Under the pieces are notes generated by a model, which was not told where the DNA came from, searched no databases, and was given only the letters and a program-made list of their open reading frames with translations. The translations under genes were made by a program, and so were the position numbers. Positions 1-7,261 of a DNA stretch of 21,394 nucleotides are shown here, in pieces. Numbering within the stretch: the first letter of the stretch is position 1; every line of letters starts with the position of its first letter. Source of the DNA: PNAI01 sp964575715 (lineage in GTDB: Bacteria > Pseudomonadota > Alphaproteobacteria > Rhizobiales > Xanthobacteraceae); assembly GCA_964575715.1 (NCBI GenBank), contig CAZNSG010000263.1, positions 1-21,394 on the forward strand. The letters are read 5' to 3'.

Positions 1-400
1 GCCGCCAATGAACATCGGCCGGCGTGACGCAGTGCAGGTTCTCACGTTCCATACGAAAGCCTGGTCGAGCTTCGCGCCGCCTACACGCCGGATGCCGCTC
101 GGTCGGTATCAGGACATCCACCGAGCTGATCCCGGAGGAAGGGTCACCCCCCGGTTCTGACATCGCCTAATCCGCTTTCGACACTTCTGCAGCGGTTCGC
201 TTGCGCTCGCCTCTCTCGACCGTGCCTGCCGGGATCATCGTCCCGGCGTTTCCGCAACGCTCACCACCATGGCTTTTGCCCACAGCAGCTTGCGGTGGCT
301 TGAGATCGGCTCCTGATTGCCGAACCCGAAGGGCCCTCCTTCATCTCTCGTACAGTTGCGCACCGCCTATACTCATGGCGGCGCTCGTGACACACGACCC
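1..400. other. Non-coding, mobile-element-like debris at the left edge
   Basis: I see no convincing gene here. Open frames exist on both strands, but they are rich in Pro, Arg, Cys and Trp, lack domain character, and overlap one another. A perfect 7-bp hairpin (GCCGGGA, 6-base loop, TCCCGGC) lies at 228-247. The texture resembles sequence that flanks insertion sequences in Bradyrhizobium-like genomes, but this is recollection and no transposase can be read. The segment could be the outer end of an element that continues to the left of the window. Confidence 0.3.
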
Positions 401-425
401 GGACCGGAAGAAGAGCAAGCCGTGC

Positions 426-527
426 CTCGATCACCTCGTCGGCAATGGCGAGCAGCGTGATCGGCACGTCGAGGCCCAGCACCTTCGCGGTCTTGCGGTT
501 GATGACGAGCTCGCACTTGGCCGGCGC
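426..527 (-). pseudogene. C-terminal remnant of an ABC_sub_bind-type substrate-binding protein
   Basis: Reading the minus strand from 527 down to 426 gives a stretch containing CELVINRKTAKVLGL followed by LLAIADEVIE. This closely resembles the usual C-terminus of the ABC transporter substrate-binding family (PF04392), which in my memory typically reads FELVINLKTAKALGL...LLARADEVIE and stops there. Here the usual stop is missing and the frame runs on into Arg/Cys-rich sequence until 261. Upstream (above 527) the similarity fades within a few residues and the frame then meets the SGNH gene. Only about 34 codons of a gene normally near 330 codons survive, so it is a decayed fragment, probably left by a rearrangement at the border of the polysaccharide locus. 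Confidence 0.5.
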
Positions 528-586
528 CCTGATTATATGGCGGGCGCTCGGCTGCCTGAAGGCAACTTCGGCAGATGCAAATCGCG

Positions 587-1723
587 CTATTGATTGCTCG
601 GAGCGATCTGGTTCAGTGCATTCGACCGTCGGAGTGAACTGCGATATCGATCAGCGATGATATTTGCCGCTAATAGATTGCCAGATTCACTCCAGTGATG
701 CTCGCACGGAAGGAAGGCGTTGTTGTAGTCGCTCGGCATTTTATCAGCCATGTGGATGACATCGACATTTGTCTTGCTCGTTTCCAGGGACATGAGTTGT
801 TGGTACCAGTATTGATCCTTGTAGGGACGCCCGGAATTTATAAACGCCAAGTCCTTTTGATAGGGAATGACGAGGATCATCACCCGCTTCCCCTTGGCCT
901 CCGCCACGATCTTTTCGATGTAATAGATTGCGGCCTCTTGTTGCGCGCGCGTTGCGTCGTAATATCCGCTGTATCTGGACTTATGGATCGAATTCTCAGC
1001 GATCATGTAACTGACGGTTCGCAGCGTATTGGCAGTGAATGTATTTCGAAATAGAAAATATTTGATAGCACCCAGTTCAGCTTGTTCGTTCTGAAATTGC
1101 TCGCTTGGAATTGCCCGATCCGGATAAAATATATCATACTCACCGTCGTCTCTTTTTTTATAATAGGGCCGATACCAAGTGGGATGGACGTTTTTCCACA
1201 AAGCGAAATCGTTGTCTGTGAAGTCATTTTGAGGAAGGAAAAACAAAATGATCCCGTCATGGTCGAACTTGCTCGCGAGATCTTTATAGATAAGATAATA
1301 TTGAATTGGGCCGAAATACCCGTCGGAACCAAAATTATAAACATCGATGCCGAGGAGTCTTTCTAGTTGTGCTTGGGCCGTATTTTCGATGTCGACGCCC
1401 CAGCCTTCGGCGAATGAATCGCCCAGCAGAATGTAGCGGGTCCGCAATTCCTCTTTCGCATAGTTGAAAGCGGTATCCCGCGCTCCGACATCGTTTGAAT
1501 GGTAGCGCACGTCAAAACAGGCCGAGCGATGCCGATCCGTTGCGTTGGCTTTATGCCAGGCGCCCCACGGCTCCTTATGGGTCCGCCAGCCGTTGCCCAA
1601 ATATTGCGACCGATATAATGCCGGTATATCGTTAAATAGCAGCAATTCAGCTTTAGTGGCGATAAACGAGAATAACTCCAAGCTGAGCAACGAAAAAAAG
1701 ATTAAAAGCAAAATATTTTTCAT
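587..1723 (-). CDS. SGNH/GDSL-fold hydrolase, membrane-anchored
   Basis: This is a 378-residue protein with one hydrophobic N-terminal segment (about residues 3-22), which suggests membrane anchoring or export to the periplasm. Block I of the SGNH hydrolase fold is visible as LLGDSFAEGWGVD, with the nucleophile Ser at about 103. The C-terminal block is HHWSESGN at 342-349, which supplies the catalytic His. The Asp usually found two residues before this His is replaced by Glu. Members of this fold near polysaccharide genes act as O-acyl esterases or acyltransferases (AlgJ/AlgX type), so acetyl addition or removal on the glycan is a reasonable inference. It is the last gene of a minus-strand unit, 68 bases after the carbamoyltransferase. 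The ATG at 1723 has an AGG-type ribosome site about 10 bases upstream. The region is more AT-rich than its neighbour. Confidence 0.8.
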   Translation of the reverse strand: MKNILLLIFFSLLSLELFSFIATKAELLLFNDIPALYRSQYLGNGWRTHKEPWGAWHKANATDRHRSACFDVRYHSNDVGARDTAFNYAKEELRTRYILLGDSFAEGWGVDIENTAQAQLERLLGIDVYNFGSDGYFGPIQYYLIYKDLASKFDHDGIILFFLPQNDFTDNDFALWKNVHPTWYRPYYKKRDDGEYDIFYPDRAIPSEQFQNEQAELGAIKYFLFRNTFTANTLRTVSYMIAENSIHKSRYSGYYDATRAQQEAAIYYIEKIVAEAKGKRVMILVIPYQKDLAFINSGRPYKDQYWYQQLMSLETSKTNVDVIHMADKMPSDYNNAFLPCEHHWSESGNLLAANIIADRYRSSLRRSNALNQIAPSNQ

Positions 1724-1791
1724 CGGCGTAACCTGATGGGTTTTTTTGTACCAACAGAAGAGAGATTGACGTCAATCATGGGCCGGCCATC

Positions 1792-3624
1792 TCAATCAAG
1801 CTCGAACGCGCTGCTATAGTCCTGCTTTAGACGCGTGTCCTGCTCGGCCTTGCGCAGGACGCAATTGCCGACCACCAGAAGATCGAGTTCGCTGCCCATA
1901 AAACAGCGGAAGGCGTCCTCCGGCGAGCAGACGATCGGCTCGCCGCGAACGTTGAAGCTCGTATTGACGAGGACCGGGCATCCCGTCAGCGCCTTAAACC
2001 GCTTGAGCAGCCGGTGGAACAGCGGATTGGTATTGGCATGCACGGTCTGGATACGCGCTGAGTAGTCCACGTGCGTAACCGCCGGAATTACCGAGCGCGC
2101 GACGTTGAGCTTGTCGATGCCAAACAGTGCCTGCTCGTCGGGGCTCATAGCGCGGCGCTTGTCCTTGCGCACGCCGGCGACGATCAGCATGTAGGGACTA
2201 TCGGACTCGATATCGAACCAGTCGGAGACGTCCTCGCGCAGCACCGAAGGCGCGAACGGCCGGAAGCTCTCGCGATACTTGACCTTCAGGTTGAGGTTCT
2301 TCTGCATGCCGGGCGAGCGCGGATCGCCCAAGATCGAGCGCGCGCCGAGCGAGCGAGGACCGAACTCCATGCGGCCCTGGAACCAGCCCGCCGCTTGCTG
2401 GCCGGCGAGGGCTTTGGCGGTCGCCTCGATCATCTCGTCTTCGTCCAGCACTGTGAATCGCGCGCCCGCCGCCGTGAGTCTCCGTTCGATGTCGGCTTGA
2501 GAAAAGCTCGGGCCCAGAAACGAGCCGAACATGCCGTCGCCGCCGTTGGTCTTGCGCGGCTGATCCTTGAAGATGTGGACGGCCGCGAGCGCCGCGCCCA
2601 CGGCGCCGCCGGCGTCGCCCGCCGCCGGTTGAATCCAGATGTTCTCGAACGCACCATCGCGCAATACATTGCCGTTGGCGACGCAATTGAGCGCCACGCC
2701 GCCCGCAAGGCAGAGATTTCGCGCGCCGGTTTGCTTGGCAAGACTGCGGGTGAGCCGCAACACGGCCTCGTCCAGCACCGCCTGGACGGAAGCTGCGACG
2801 TCCATGTGAAACGGCGTGAGCAGCTTGTCCGGGCCGCGCACCGGTTCGCCGAACAGCTTGGTGAAGCGGTCGTTCGTCATGGTAAGGCCAGTGCAATAAT
2901 TGAAGTACGACATGTCGAGCCGGAACGAACCATCGGCCTTCAGGTCGATCAGGTTGTCGAGGATAAGATTCTTGTATTTAGGCTGGCCGTAGGGTGCCAG
3001 TCCCATCACCTTGTATTCGCCGGAGTTGACCTTGAAGCCAGTGTAGTAGGTCAGCGCCGAATAGAGCAGCCCGAGCGAGTGGGGGAAATGAATCTCCTGG
3101 AATATCTCCAGACGATGGCCATCGCCCATGGAGGCCGAGGTCGTGGCCCATTCGCCAACGCCGTCCATGGTAAGAACAACTGCGTTCTCGAAAGGCGATG
3201 GATAGAACGCCGACGCCGCATGGCTCAGGTGGTGCTCGCAGAACAGCAGCCGGTTTTTACCATCGAAATTCTCGGAGAATTTCTCGAGCTTGTCCTGCAG
3301 CAGGTTCTTCTGGAACAGCTTCTCGCGCAGCCACAGCGGGATCGCCATCTTGAACGAGCGGAATCCTCGCGGCGCCAAAGCGACGTAGGTTTCCAACAGC
3401 CGCTCGAACTTGAGAAACGGCTTGTCGTAGAATACAACATGATCGAGCTCGTCGAGCTTGATCTTCGCTTCGTCGAGACAATATGCGATGGCGTTTTGCG
3501 GAAAAGAAGAGTCGTGCTTTTTCCGGGTAAAGCGCTCCTCTTGAGCCGCCGCAACGATGCGGCCATCCTCGATCAGCGCTGCGGCGCTGTCGTGGTAGAA
3601 GGCTGAAACGCCGAGGACGCGCAT
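1792..3624 (-). CDS. NodU/SxtI-type carbamoyltransferase
   Basis: A 610-residue member of the carbamoyltransferase family (NodU, CmcH, SxtI, TobZ), which moves the carbamoyl group of carbamoyl phosphate, through a carbamoyl-adenylate, to a hydroxyl of a sugar or other small molecule. The N-terminal Kae1-like domain starts MRVLGVSAFYHDSAAAL. The metal-binding HHLSHA is at 131-136, followed by MDGVGEWAT and GEYKVMGLAPYG. The C-terminal domain carries GRMEFGPRSLGARSIL, RESFRPFAPSVL and NTSFNVRGEPIV. All key motifs look intact and the length is normal. The open frame extends 36 codons further upstream, but those residues lack family character and overlap the preceding gene. ATG 3624 sits behind AGGCAG, which overlaps that gene's stop. 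The substrate is unknown; the locus suggests a sugar of the exported glycan. Confidence 0.93.
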   Translation of the reverse strand: MRVLGVSAFYHDSAAALIEDGRIVAAAQEERFTRKKHDSSFPQNAIAYCLDEAKIKLDELDHVVFYDKPFLKFERLLETYVALAPRGFRSFKMAIPLWLREKLFQKNLLQDKLEKFSENFDGKNRLLFCEHHLSHAASAFYPSPFENAVVLTMDGVGEWATTSASMGDGHRLEIFQEIHFPHSLGLLYSALTYYTGFKVNSGEYKVMGLAPYGQPKYKNLILDNLIDLKADGSFRLDMSYFNYCTGLTMTNDRFTKLFGEPVRGPDKLLTPFHMDVAASVQAVLDEAVLRLTRSLAKQTGARNLCLAGGVALNCVANGNVLRDGAFENIWIQPAAGDAGGAVGAALAAVHIFKDQPRKTNGGDGMFGSFLGPSFSQADIERRLTAAGARFTVLDEDEMIEATAKALAGQQAAGWFQGRMEFGPRSLGARSILGDPRSPGMQKNLNLKVKYRESFRPFAPSVLREDVSDWFDIESDSPYMLIVAGVRKDKRRAMSPDEQALFGIDKLNVARSVIPAVTHVDYSARIQTVHANTNPLFHRLLKRFKALTGCPVLVNTSFNVRGEPIVCSPEDAFRCFMGSELDLLVVGNCVLRKAEQDTRLKQDYSSAFELD

Positions 3625-3632
3625 CGTTCTGC

Positions 3633-3782
3633 CTAGAAGATCGTGTAGATGAACGGCGCGACGGCGGAGCCTTTGGTCAGCACAACCAAGCCGCCGAACG
3701 CCACCATCATGAACATGATTGGCAGCAGCCAAAACTTCTTGCGGACGCGCATGAAGCGCCAGAGTTCAGCGAGAAAATCCAT
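3633..3782 (-). CDS. DUF5989/SxtK-like small membrane protein
   Basis: A 49-codon gene, beginning MDFLAELWRFMRVRKKFWLL and ending FIYTIF. The pattern is a short amphipathic start, a basic RVRKK patch, and one transmembrane helix from about 18 to 36 (LLPIMFMMVAFGGLVVL), followed by a GSAVAPFIY tail. This matches what I know of DUF5989, the family of the small SxtK protein found beside SxtI-type carbamoyltransferases and SxtJ. The ribosome site AAGGA overlaps the stop codon of the preceding sxtJ-like gene and lies about 6 bases from this ATG. The stop codon lies 8 bases from the carbamoyltransferase start, so translation of the three is probably coupled. The biochemical role is unknown; a membrane adaptor for the carbamoyltransferase is a guess from the conserved neighbourhood. 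Confidence 0.88.
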   Translation of the reverse strand: MDFLAELWRFMRVRKKFWLLPIMFMMVAFGGLVVLTKGSAVAPFIYTIF

Positions 3783-3792
3783 ATGCGTTCCT

Positions 3793-4221
3793 TTAGAATT
3801 GATCTTTCATTGTCTCGGGCGCTGGTCCCGGCGGCCGCCGGATGATCCAGTAGCTGTCCGCGTCCGATTGCCGCTTGAGCCGCAGCAGGTCCTTGCCCAT
3901 GGCGCGCATGACGAGGCCGGTCGGCAGGACAGTGCCATAGAACAGCAGGCCCATCACGATCGGATTGACCACCTTGTGCAAAACAAGCCCAAACCTGAGC
4001 CACGCTCGATTGAGCGGATTGAGCACAGCGGGATAGAGCAGAGCCGCGGCCAGGAACAGCCCCGCGAGCCCGGCCGTCCAGGGCCACAGGCGACCGCCGT
4101 ACCAGCCGTTGAGCAGTGTCAGGACCGCGAAGGCGGCAGCCATCACGACCCCAAACGACCGGTCAGAACCGGCAATCACCGTTTCGTCGCGCGAAAAACT
4201 TTCGTGGGTTGACTGTGTCAT
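3793..4221 (-). CDS. SxtJ-like integral membrane protein
   Basis: A 142-residue protein with about three hydrophobic segments: FGVVMAAAFAVLTLLNGWY (about 24-42), WTAGLAGLFLAAALLYPAVL and IVMGLLFYGTVLPTGLVM. The C-terminal part has MRAMGKDLLRLKRQ and SYWIIRRPPGPAPETMKDQF. This layout, in particular the conserved GLVMRAMGKD and the short cytosolic tail with SYW...R, fits the SxtJ family, which accompanies NodU/SxtI-type carbamoyltransferases. The function is not established. I place the start at the Met beginning MTQSTHESF. The frame is open for 19 more codons to 4278, but no strong ribosome site separates the two options. It is the first gene of a four-gene minus-strand unit, with 10 bases to the next gene. 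A 16-bp palindrome lies 65 bases upstream. Confidence 0.78.
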   Translation of the reverse strand: MTQSTHESFSRDETVIAGSDRSFGVVMAAAFAVLTLLNGWYGGRLWPWTAGLAGLFLAAALLYPAVLNPLNRAWLRFGLVLHKVVNPIVMGLLFYGTVLPTGLVMRAMGKDLLRLKRQSDADSYWIIRRPPGPAPETMKDQF

Positions 4222-4285
4222 TGGAGCATTGTTTGAAGGTATTCTTGAGACCACCGCGTCCTTTTCAGCCAAGATCATGATTCCG

Positions 4286-4301
4286 ACGAAATCTATTTCG
4301 T
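4286..4301. promoter_or_regulatory. Short inverted repeat upstream of the carbamoyltransferase unit
   Basis: ACGAAAT, two bases, ATTTCGT forms a perfect 7-bp inverted repeat 65 bases upstream of the sxtJ-like start codon. Position and symmetry would suit an operator for a dimeric regulator, but no promoter boxes can be assigned with confidence and it may be chance. Confidence 0.25.
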
Positions 4302-4451
4302 AAGGATCATTCGTCCAAGGGCGCCATCTCCACCATCCCCAATAAATCTCTTATCTTCATGAAGGTTGATTGGTCCAATATTTACTGATGGCTGGCGGTA
4401 AGTTTCATCAACTCATTTCAATTTACGTTAACGCTGGGGTCCAGACTCATT

Positions 4452-4553
4452 AGAGCGCATTCCGACTAGGTTGAATCGGAAACGCGCTCTAGATTCCTTA
4501 TTTGGTCGCATTTTCTGCGGAAAACCGGTGTCCACTTTTCCGGAATATGCTCT
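4452..4553. repeat. Intergenic palindromic repeat, Rhizobiales type
   Basis: The element opens with an imperfect hairpin: AGAGCGCATTCCGA pairs with TCGGAAACGCGCTCT at 4476-4490. It continues through GCGGAAAACCGGTGTCCAC and closes with TTTTCCGGAATATGCTCT, so its outer ends AGAGC and GCTCT are inverted. I recognise the pattern (AGAGCG...GAATCGGAAACGCGCTCT...ACCGGTGTCCACTTTTCC...GCTCT) as a dispersed intergenic repeat common in Bradyrhizobium, Mesorhizobium and relatives. It could be a MITE-like element or a structured transcript. Two small open frames over it (4428-4634 and 4471-4695) are artefacts of the repeat. Confidence 0.7.
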
Positions 4554-4935
4554 CAATCCACCATACCAAAGCGGCGACGAGGCAGATGGAAGCCAGGAGG
4601 TTTCTTGCCAGCATGTCATGACGCATAATTCCACAACTCCTCCTTTGTGCAGTATTCTTTTAATTCTATTATTTGCCGCTCAATTCAACGGTTAAACACC
4701 GTCCCGATTTGGCTGATAATTTTGCGACACACGTTCAGTTCTGAGCACCGACAGCAAGAGGCATTTTGACCAGTCGTTGCAACGCTGCTGCGGTCCGCGT
4801 GGAACAAAGTCCTGCTGCTGCAGTTAACGTTAACGCGTGGCAAACATCGTATCCATTTCCGCTTTCATTGACAGGCATCGACTATGCAGCGAACGTAAGT
4901 ATCTCTAGCTGTCGTTAGAGAAGAGGAGGCGGCAA
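4554..4935. other. Gene-free stretch before the orphan gene
   Basis: No gene is visible. The only ordered feature is the 12-bp perfect palindrome GTTAACGTTAAC at 4823-4834, about 100 bases before the strong ribosome site at 4923-4929. It could be part of the control region of the plus-strand gene at 4967, but no promoter can be pinned down. Confidence 0.3.
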
Positions 4936-4995
4936 ATGGCGACAGCATGTCGATTCGGTATTCATAATGGACGGCGCAGCCACTGGACTGTTTGA
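4936..4995 (+). CDS. Possible 19-codon leader ORF overlapping the next gene
   Basis: An ATG at 4936 follows the best ribosome site in this region, GAGGAGG at 4923-4929 with 6 bases of spacing. Its frame encodes only 19 residues (MATACRFGIHNGRRSHWTV) and stops at 4993-4995, overlapping the start of the 185-residue gene in another frame. It may be a translated leader that couples initiation at 4967, or a sign that the true N-terminus of the downstream gene was shifted out of frame. The peptide has no recognisable feature. Confidence 0.35.
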   Translation: MATACRFGIHNGRRSHWTV

Positions 4996-5524
4996 ACAAG
5001 ACAAAGCTCCATCCGAGCATCCATGCGACGCACCTAATGGCGCAACTGTTAATCTTGGCGTCTGGCGAAAGGTAGAGCTTGGAACCGGGAAGAGTTTCAA
5101 CGAGTACCGCGAGGCGCTTAAGAGAGCAGGCTGCCGGATTGGCCACTGGGCAAATGCCATCCTCGACGTGCACCGCTGCGCACAGCAGGGAATGCCGATA
5201 GAGCTCGTAAACATATCCGTCTCCGCGTTTGGCTGGGTTGATGGAGCCAATTACAAGGACATTTGCGCTCGCGGGGTAGAGCTCGGCTTTGAGCTCTGTC
5301 CTGCCGAAGTCGGTCCCGCCTTACGTCTGATGTATAAGGATCAGCCCTATGGCGAGTCGCTCTACATTGCCATGGAAGCCGTCGTCACGGCGGATGGCTT
5401 GCGCAACATATTCATGCTAAATCGCGACGAGCATGGATACTGGCTCTGCGCTGGCAACGGCGATCTAGCGCAATTCTATCAGCCTCACCATCGTTTTCTG
5501 TTTGTGCGTCGCGCACACCGGTGA
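4967..5524 (+). CDS. Conserved-looking hypothetical protein, 185 residues
   Basis: I do not recognise a named family. The protein has a coherent soluble composition. Its first 27 residues look unstructured; the body then starts GVWRKVELGTGKSFNEYREA and continues with CRIGHWANAILDV, IELVNISVSAFGW, YKDICARGVELGFELCPAEVGPALRLMYKDQPYGE, LYIAMEAV and a closing HHRFLFVRRAHR. The patterns ELCPAEVGPxLRLxYKDQP and GExLxIAMEP remind me of unannotated proteins scattered in many bacteria, often in accessory regions. No catalytic motif, signal peptide or membrane segment is seen. The gene stands alone on the plus strand between two minus-strand units, next to a dispersed repeat, which suggests a separately acquired cargo gene. 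The start at 4967 has no good ribosome site of its own; there is no earlier in-frame ATG before a stop at 4916. Confidence 0.65.
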   Translation: MDGAATGLFEQDKAPSEHPCDAPNGATVNLGVWRKVELGTGKSFNEYREALKRAGCRIGHWANAILDVHRCAQQGMPIELVNISVSAFGWVDGANYKDICARGVELGFELCPAEVGPALRLMYKDQPYGESLYIAMEAVVTADGLRNIFMLNRDEHGYWLCAGNGDLAQFYQPHHRFLFVRRAHR

Positions 5525-6080
5525 AATATTGGAAATAAGCGTTGTTCCGGCGTTCAGGCCCTCATCGGGACAGCGGCGCCTATCTTTCACTCTTGGAAAT
5601 TTCTTGCGCGGCGCAGACTCAGAACCGTGTTGATGTCCTGCCCCCAGTATGGATCCCGACGTATATCGTCAATCCGTAGAGAATGACTCCACCGGACCTA
5701 GTGCAGCCGCGCGATGATCTGCACCTGATCCCATCACCGCCTCAGTTCGTTAAGGCCCAATTCCGCCCAGAGCCAAGCGAAGTCATAAGTTGCCATGTCA
5801 TCATTTCGCCCAGCGGATTTGGCCGCGTGATTTTCAAGCATCTCGAGCCAACCGACGACCTTGGCTGACAAAGTAGCCCAGTCTAAAATTATCATGCCGC
5901 TTCGCTAAACGTCGGTCCAAAGGCCATAGCCAATGGAAGGACACCGCGAATGTCGCCCCGACCGAACTCTTCAACTGTTCCGCCAGGACGTCGGATTGTT
6001 AATCGGCGCGTGCTGCATCCGATCAAGATATGGCTGTTAATAGGAGAACAACTCACCCGTTCGCGTATGCGACCTCCGCA
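5525..6080. other. Gene-free stretch between the orphan gene and the FkbM gene
   Basis: I find no supportable gene. A 61-codon frame at 5683-5868 has no clear ribosome site or domain. No strong hairpin followed by a T-run is seen for either neighbouring gene. The stretch looks like decayed intergenic sequence and may contain remnants that I cannot identify. Confidence 0.35.
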
Positions 6081-6905
6081 TTAGCGCCGCCAAGCATAGA
6101 GCAACATGACGAACTTTCCGCTCGCCACTTTGGCGAAGGGGGTAGGATCAGGCGGCCCTGGGAGCCGCCTATTCGTGCCCGCCTCAGCGATGGTCAGAGC
6201 AAAACCGGCGCCAGAGAGCGCTTTCCATAGGGTTTGAATTTGCTCTTGGACCTGGGTGCTGCCGTGTACTTCACAAATGAGGTGACGGACCAGCTTGATT
6301 TTTCCGGTAGCGCAAAGGTCGCTTAAGACGCTGAATTCACTGCCTTCAATATCAACCTTGAGCAGATCCACGGGTTCCTTAAGATAGTCACTTAATCGAA
6401 CGCAGTCGATCGGCACCCCTTCCCCTGAAGTGACATGGCCGGTGAGCGGCCGGTCACGAGCGAAATTGGCAGGACCTGCAGTGTCACTGACAGCTGCCTT
6501 AACGACTTCGACCGAGGTCAGCCCCAAATGGTGGACGTTTTCCGCTAAAATCTCTGCCAGGGCAGGGTCAGCCTCGAACACCGTAATGCGGGCCTGCGGA
6601 TAGCGTTGCTTAAACCAAATTACACCTAGACCGATATTGCCCCCACAATCAACGATGTATGGCCGGTCGGGCAATTTGTTGACGGCGTAGTCCTGGGAAA
6701 GGAACAGTTCCCAGAACATGTTCTCCAGCGCCGATGCGTCCGTGTAATGTACGCGCCCAAAGGGAAACCGAAAGAAACCGGAGGGACCGCCCAATTTCTG
6801 TCGGCTGAGCCATTTCAGACGGGCCGCAGTCAGCGACTTAGTCTTCATGGCCACTGATGCAGCAGAAAGGCAGGTCCCGGGGAGCGCGATAAGCTTAGTC
6901 AACAT
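6081..6905 (-). CDS. FkbM-family SAM-dependent methyltransferase
   Basis: A 274-residue methyltransferase of the FkbM family, whose members usually O-methylate sugars or other small molecules. SAM-binding motif I is VDCGGNIGLGVIWF (about 85-98), with the acidic residue that follows in ITVFEAD (107-113). The family signature LLKVDIEGSEF lies at 181-191, followed by LICEVHG. Both key blocks are intact and the length is typical. The start is fixed by AGGGGG with 7 bases of spacing before the ATG at 6905. The frame continues 50 codons upstream but that part (Cys/Arg-rich) has no family character. It lies 356 bases after the flippase gene on the same strand, so it may be the last member of that unit or have its own promoter. 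Likely job: methyl decoration of the glycan. Confidence 0.9.
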   Translation of the reverse strand: MLTKLIALPGTCLSAASVAMKTKSLTAARLKWLSRQKLGGPSGFFRFPFGRVHYTDASALENMFWELFLSQDYAVNKLPDRPYIVDCGGNIGLGVIWFKQRYPQARITVFEADPALAEILAENVHHLGLTSVEVVKAAVSDTAGPANFARDRPLTGHVTSGEGVPIDCVRLSDYLKEPVDLLKVDIEGSEFSVLSDLCATGKIKLVRHLICEVHGSTQVQEQIQTLWKALSGAGFALTIAEAGTNRRLPGPPDPTPFAKVASGKFVMLLYAWRR

Positions 6906-7261
6906 GCTGTTACCCCCTACTCTTAATCTATCGGGAATCGCAACTTGTTGCAGTCGTAACGCCAACGGTTCTTGCTTGTCCACTTCGGTGATCCCCTTTA
7001 AATCGCGGCTCGGGCAGCACGCGCAAATCTGATGGCAGCCTCTTCCATCTGTCAACGCCGGATGTCGACGCCGAAGAAAAAATGCATCACATCCTTAATC
7101 CAGATCGAGATCGAGAATGGTTTTAAACCCAGAACAATTGGCCGATCTGGCTCGACCTTCGAATCATGTCCAAATGGTATTTTCGTGAAAGGCGTGCGGG
7201 AACGGCCATGGAGTCCGGCAATGCGCTAACCACGTGTCCGGCCCAGGCCAAGTCGCCAATT
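6906..7261. other. Intergenic region between flippase and FkbM genes
   Basis: No gene is seen. The stretch holds the ribosome site AGGGGG (complement of 6913-6918) for the FkbM gene and a small direct repeat GATCGAGATCGAGA near 7101. No clear terminator hairpin follows the flippase stop at 7262, so read-through into the FkbM gene is possible. Confidence 0.35.

Noticed and set aside
201..593. 130-codon plus-strand frame at the left edge
   Set aside because: Overlaps the substrate-binding-protein remnant on the other strand and has Pro/Arg/Cys-rich, domain-free sequence.
2071..3606. 511-codon open frame on the plus strand
   Set aside because: It lies fully antisense to the carbamoyltransferase, whose motifs are intact. 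Its Arg/Glu/Leu/Val-rich translation has no domain; it is a shadow of a high-GC gene.
5683..5868. 61-codon plus-strand frame
   Set aside because: No ribosome site, domain or membrane feature; cannot be distinguished from chance.
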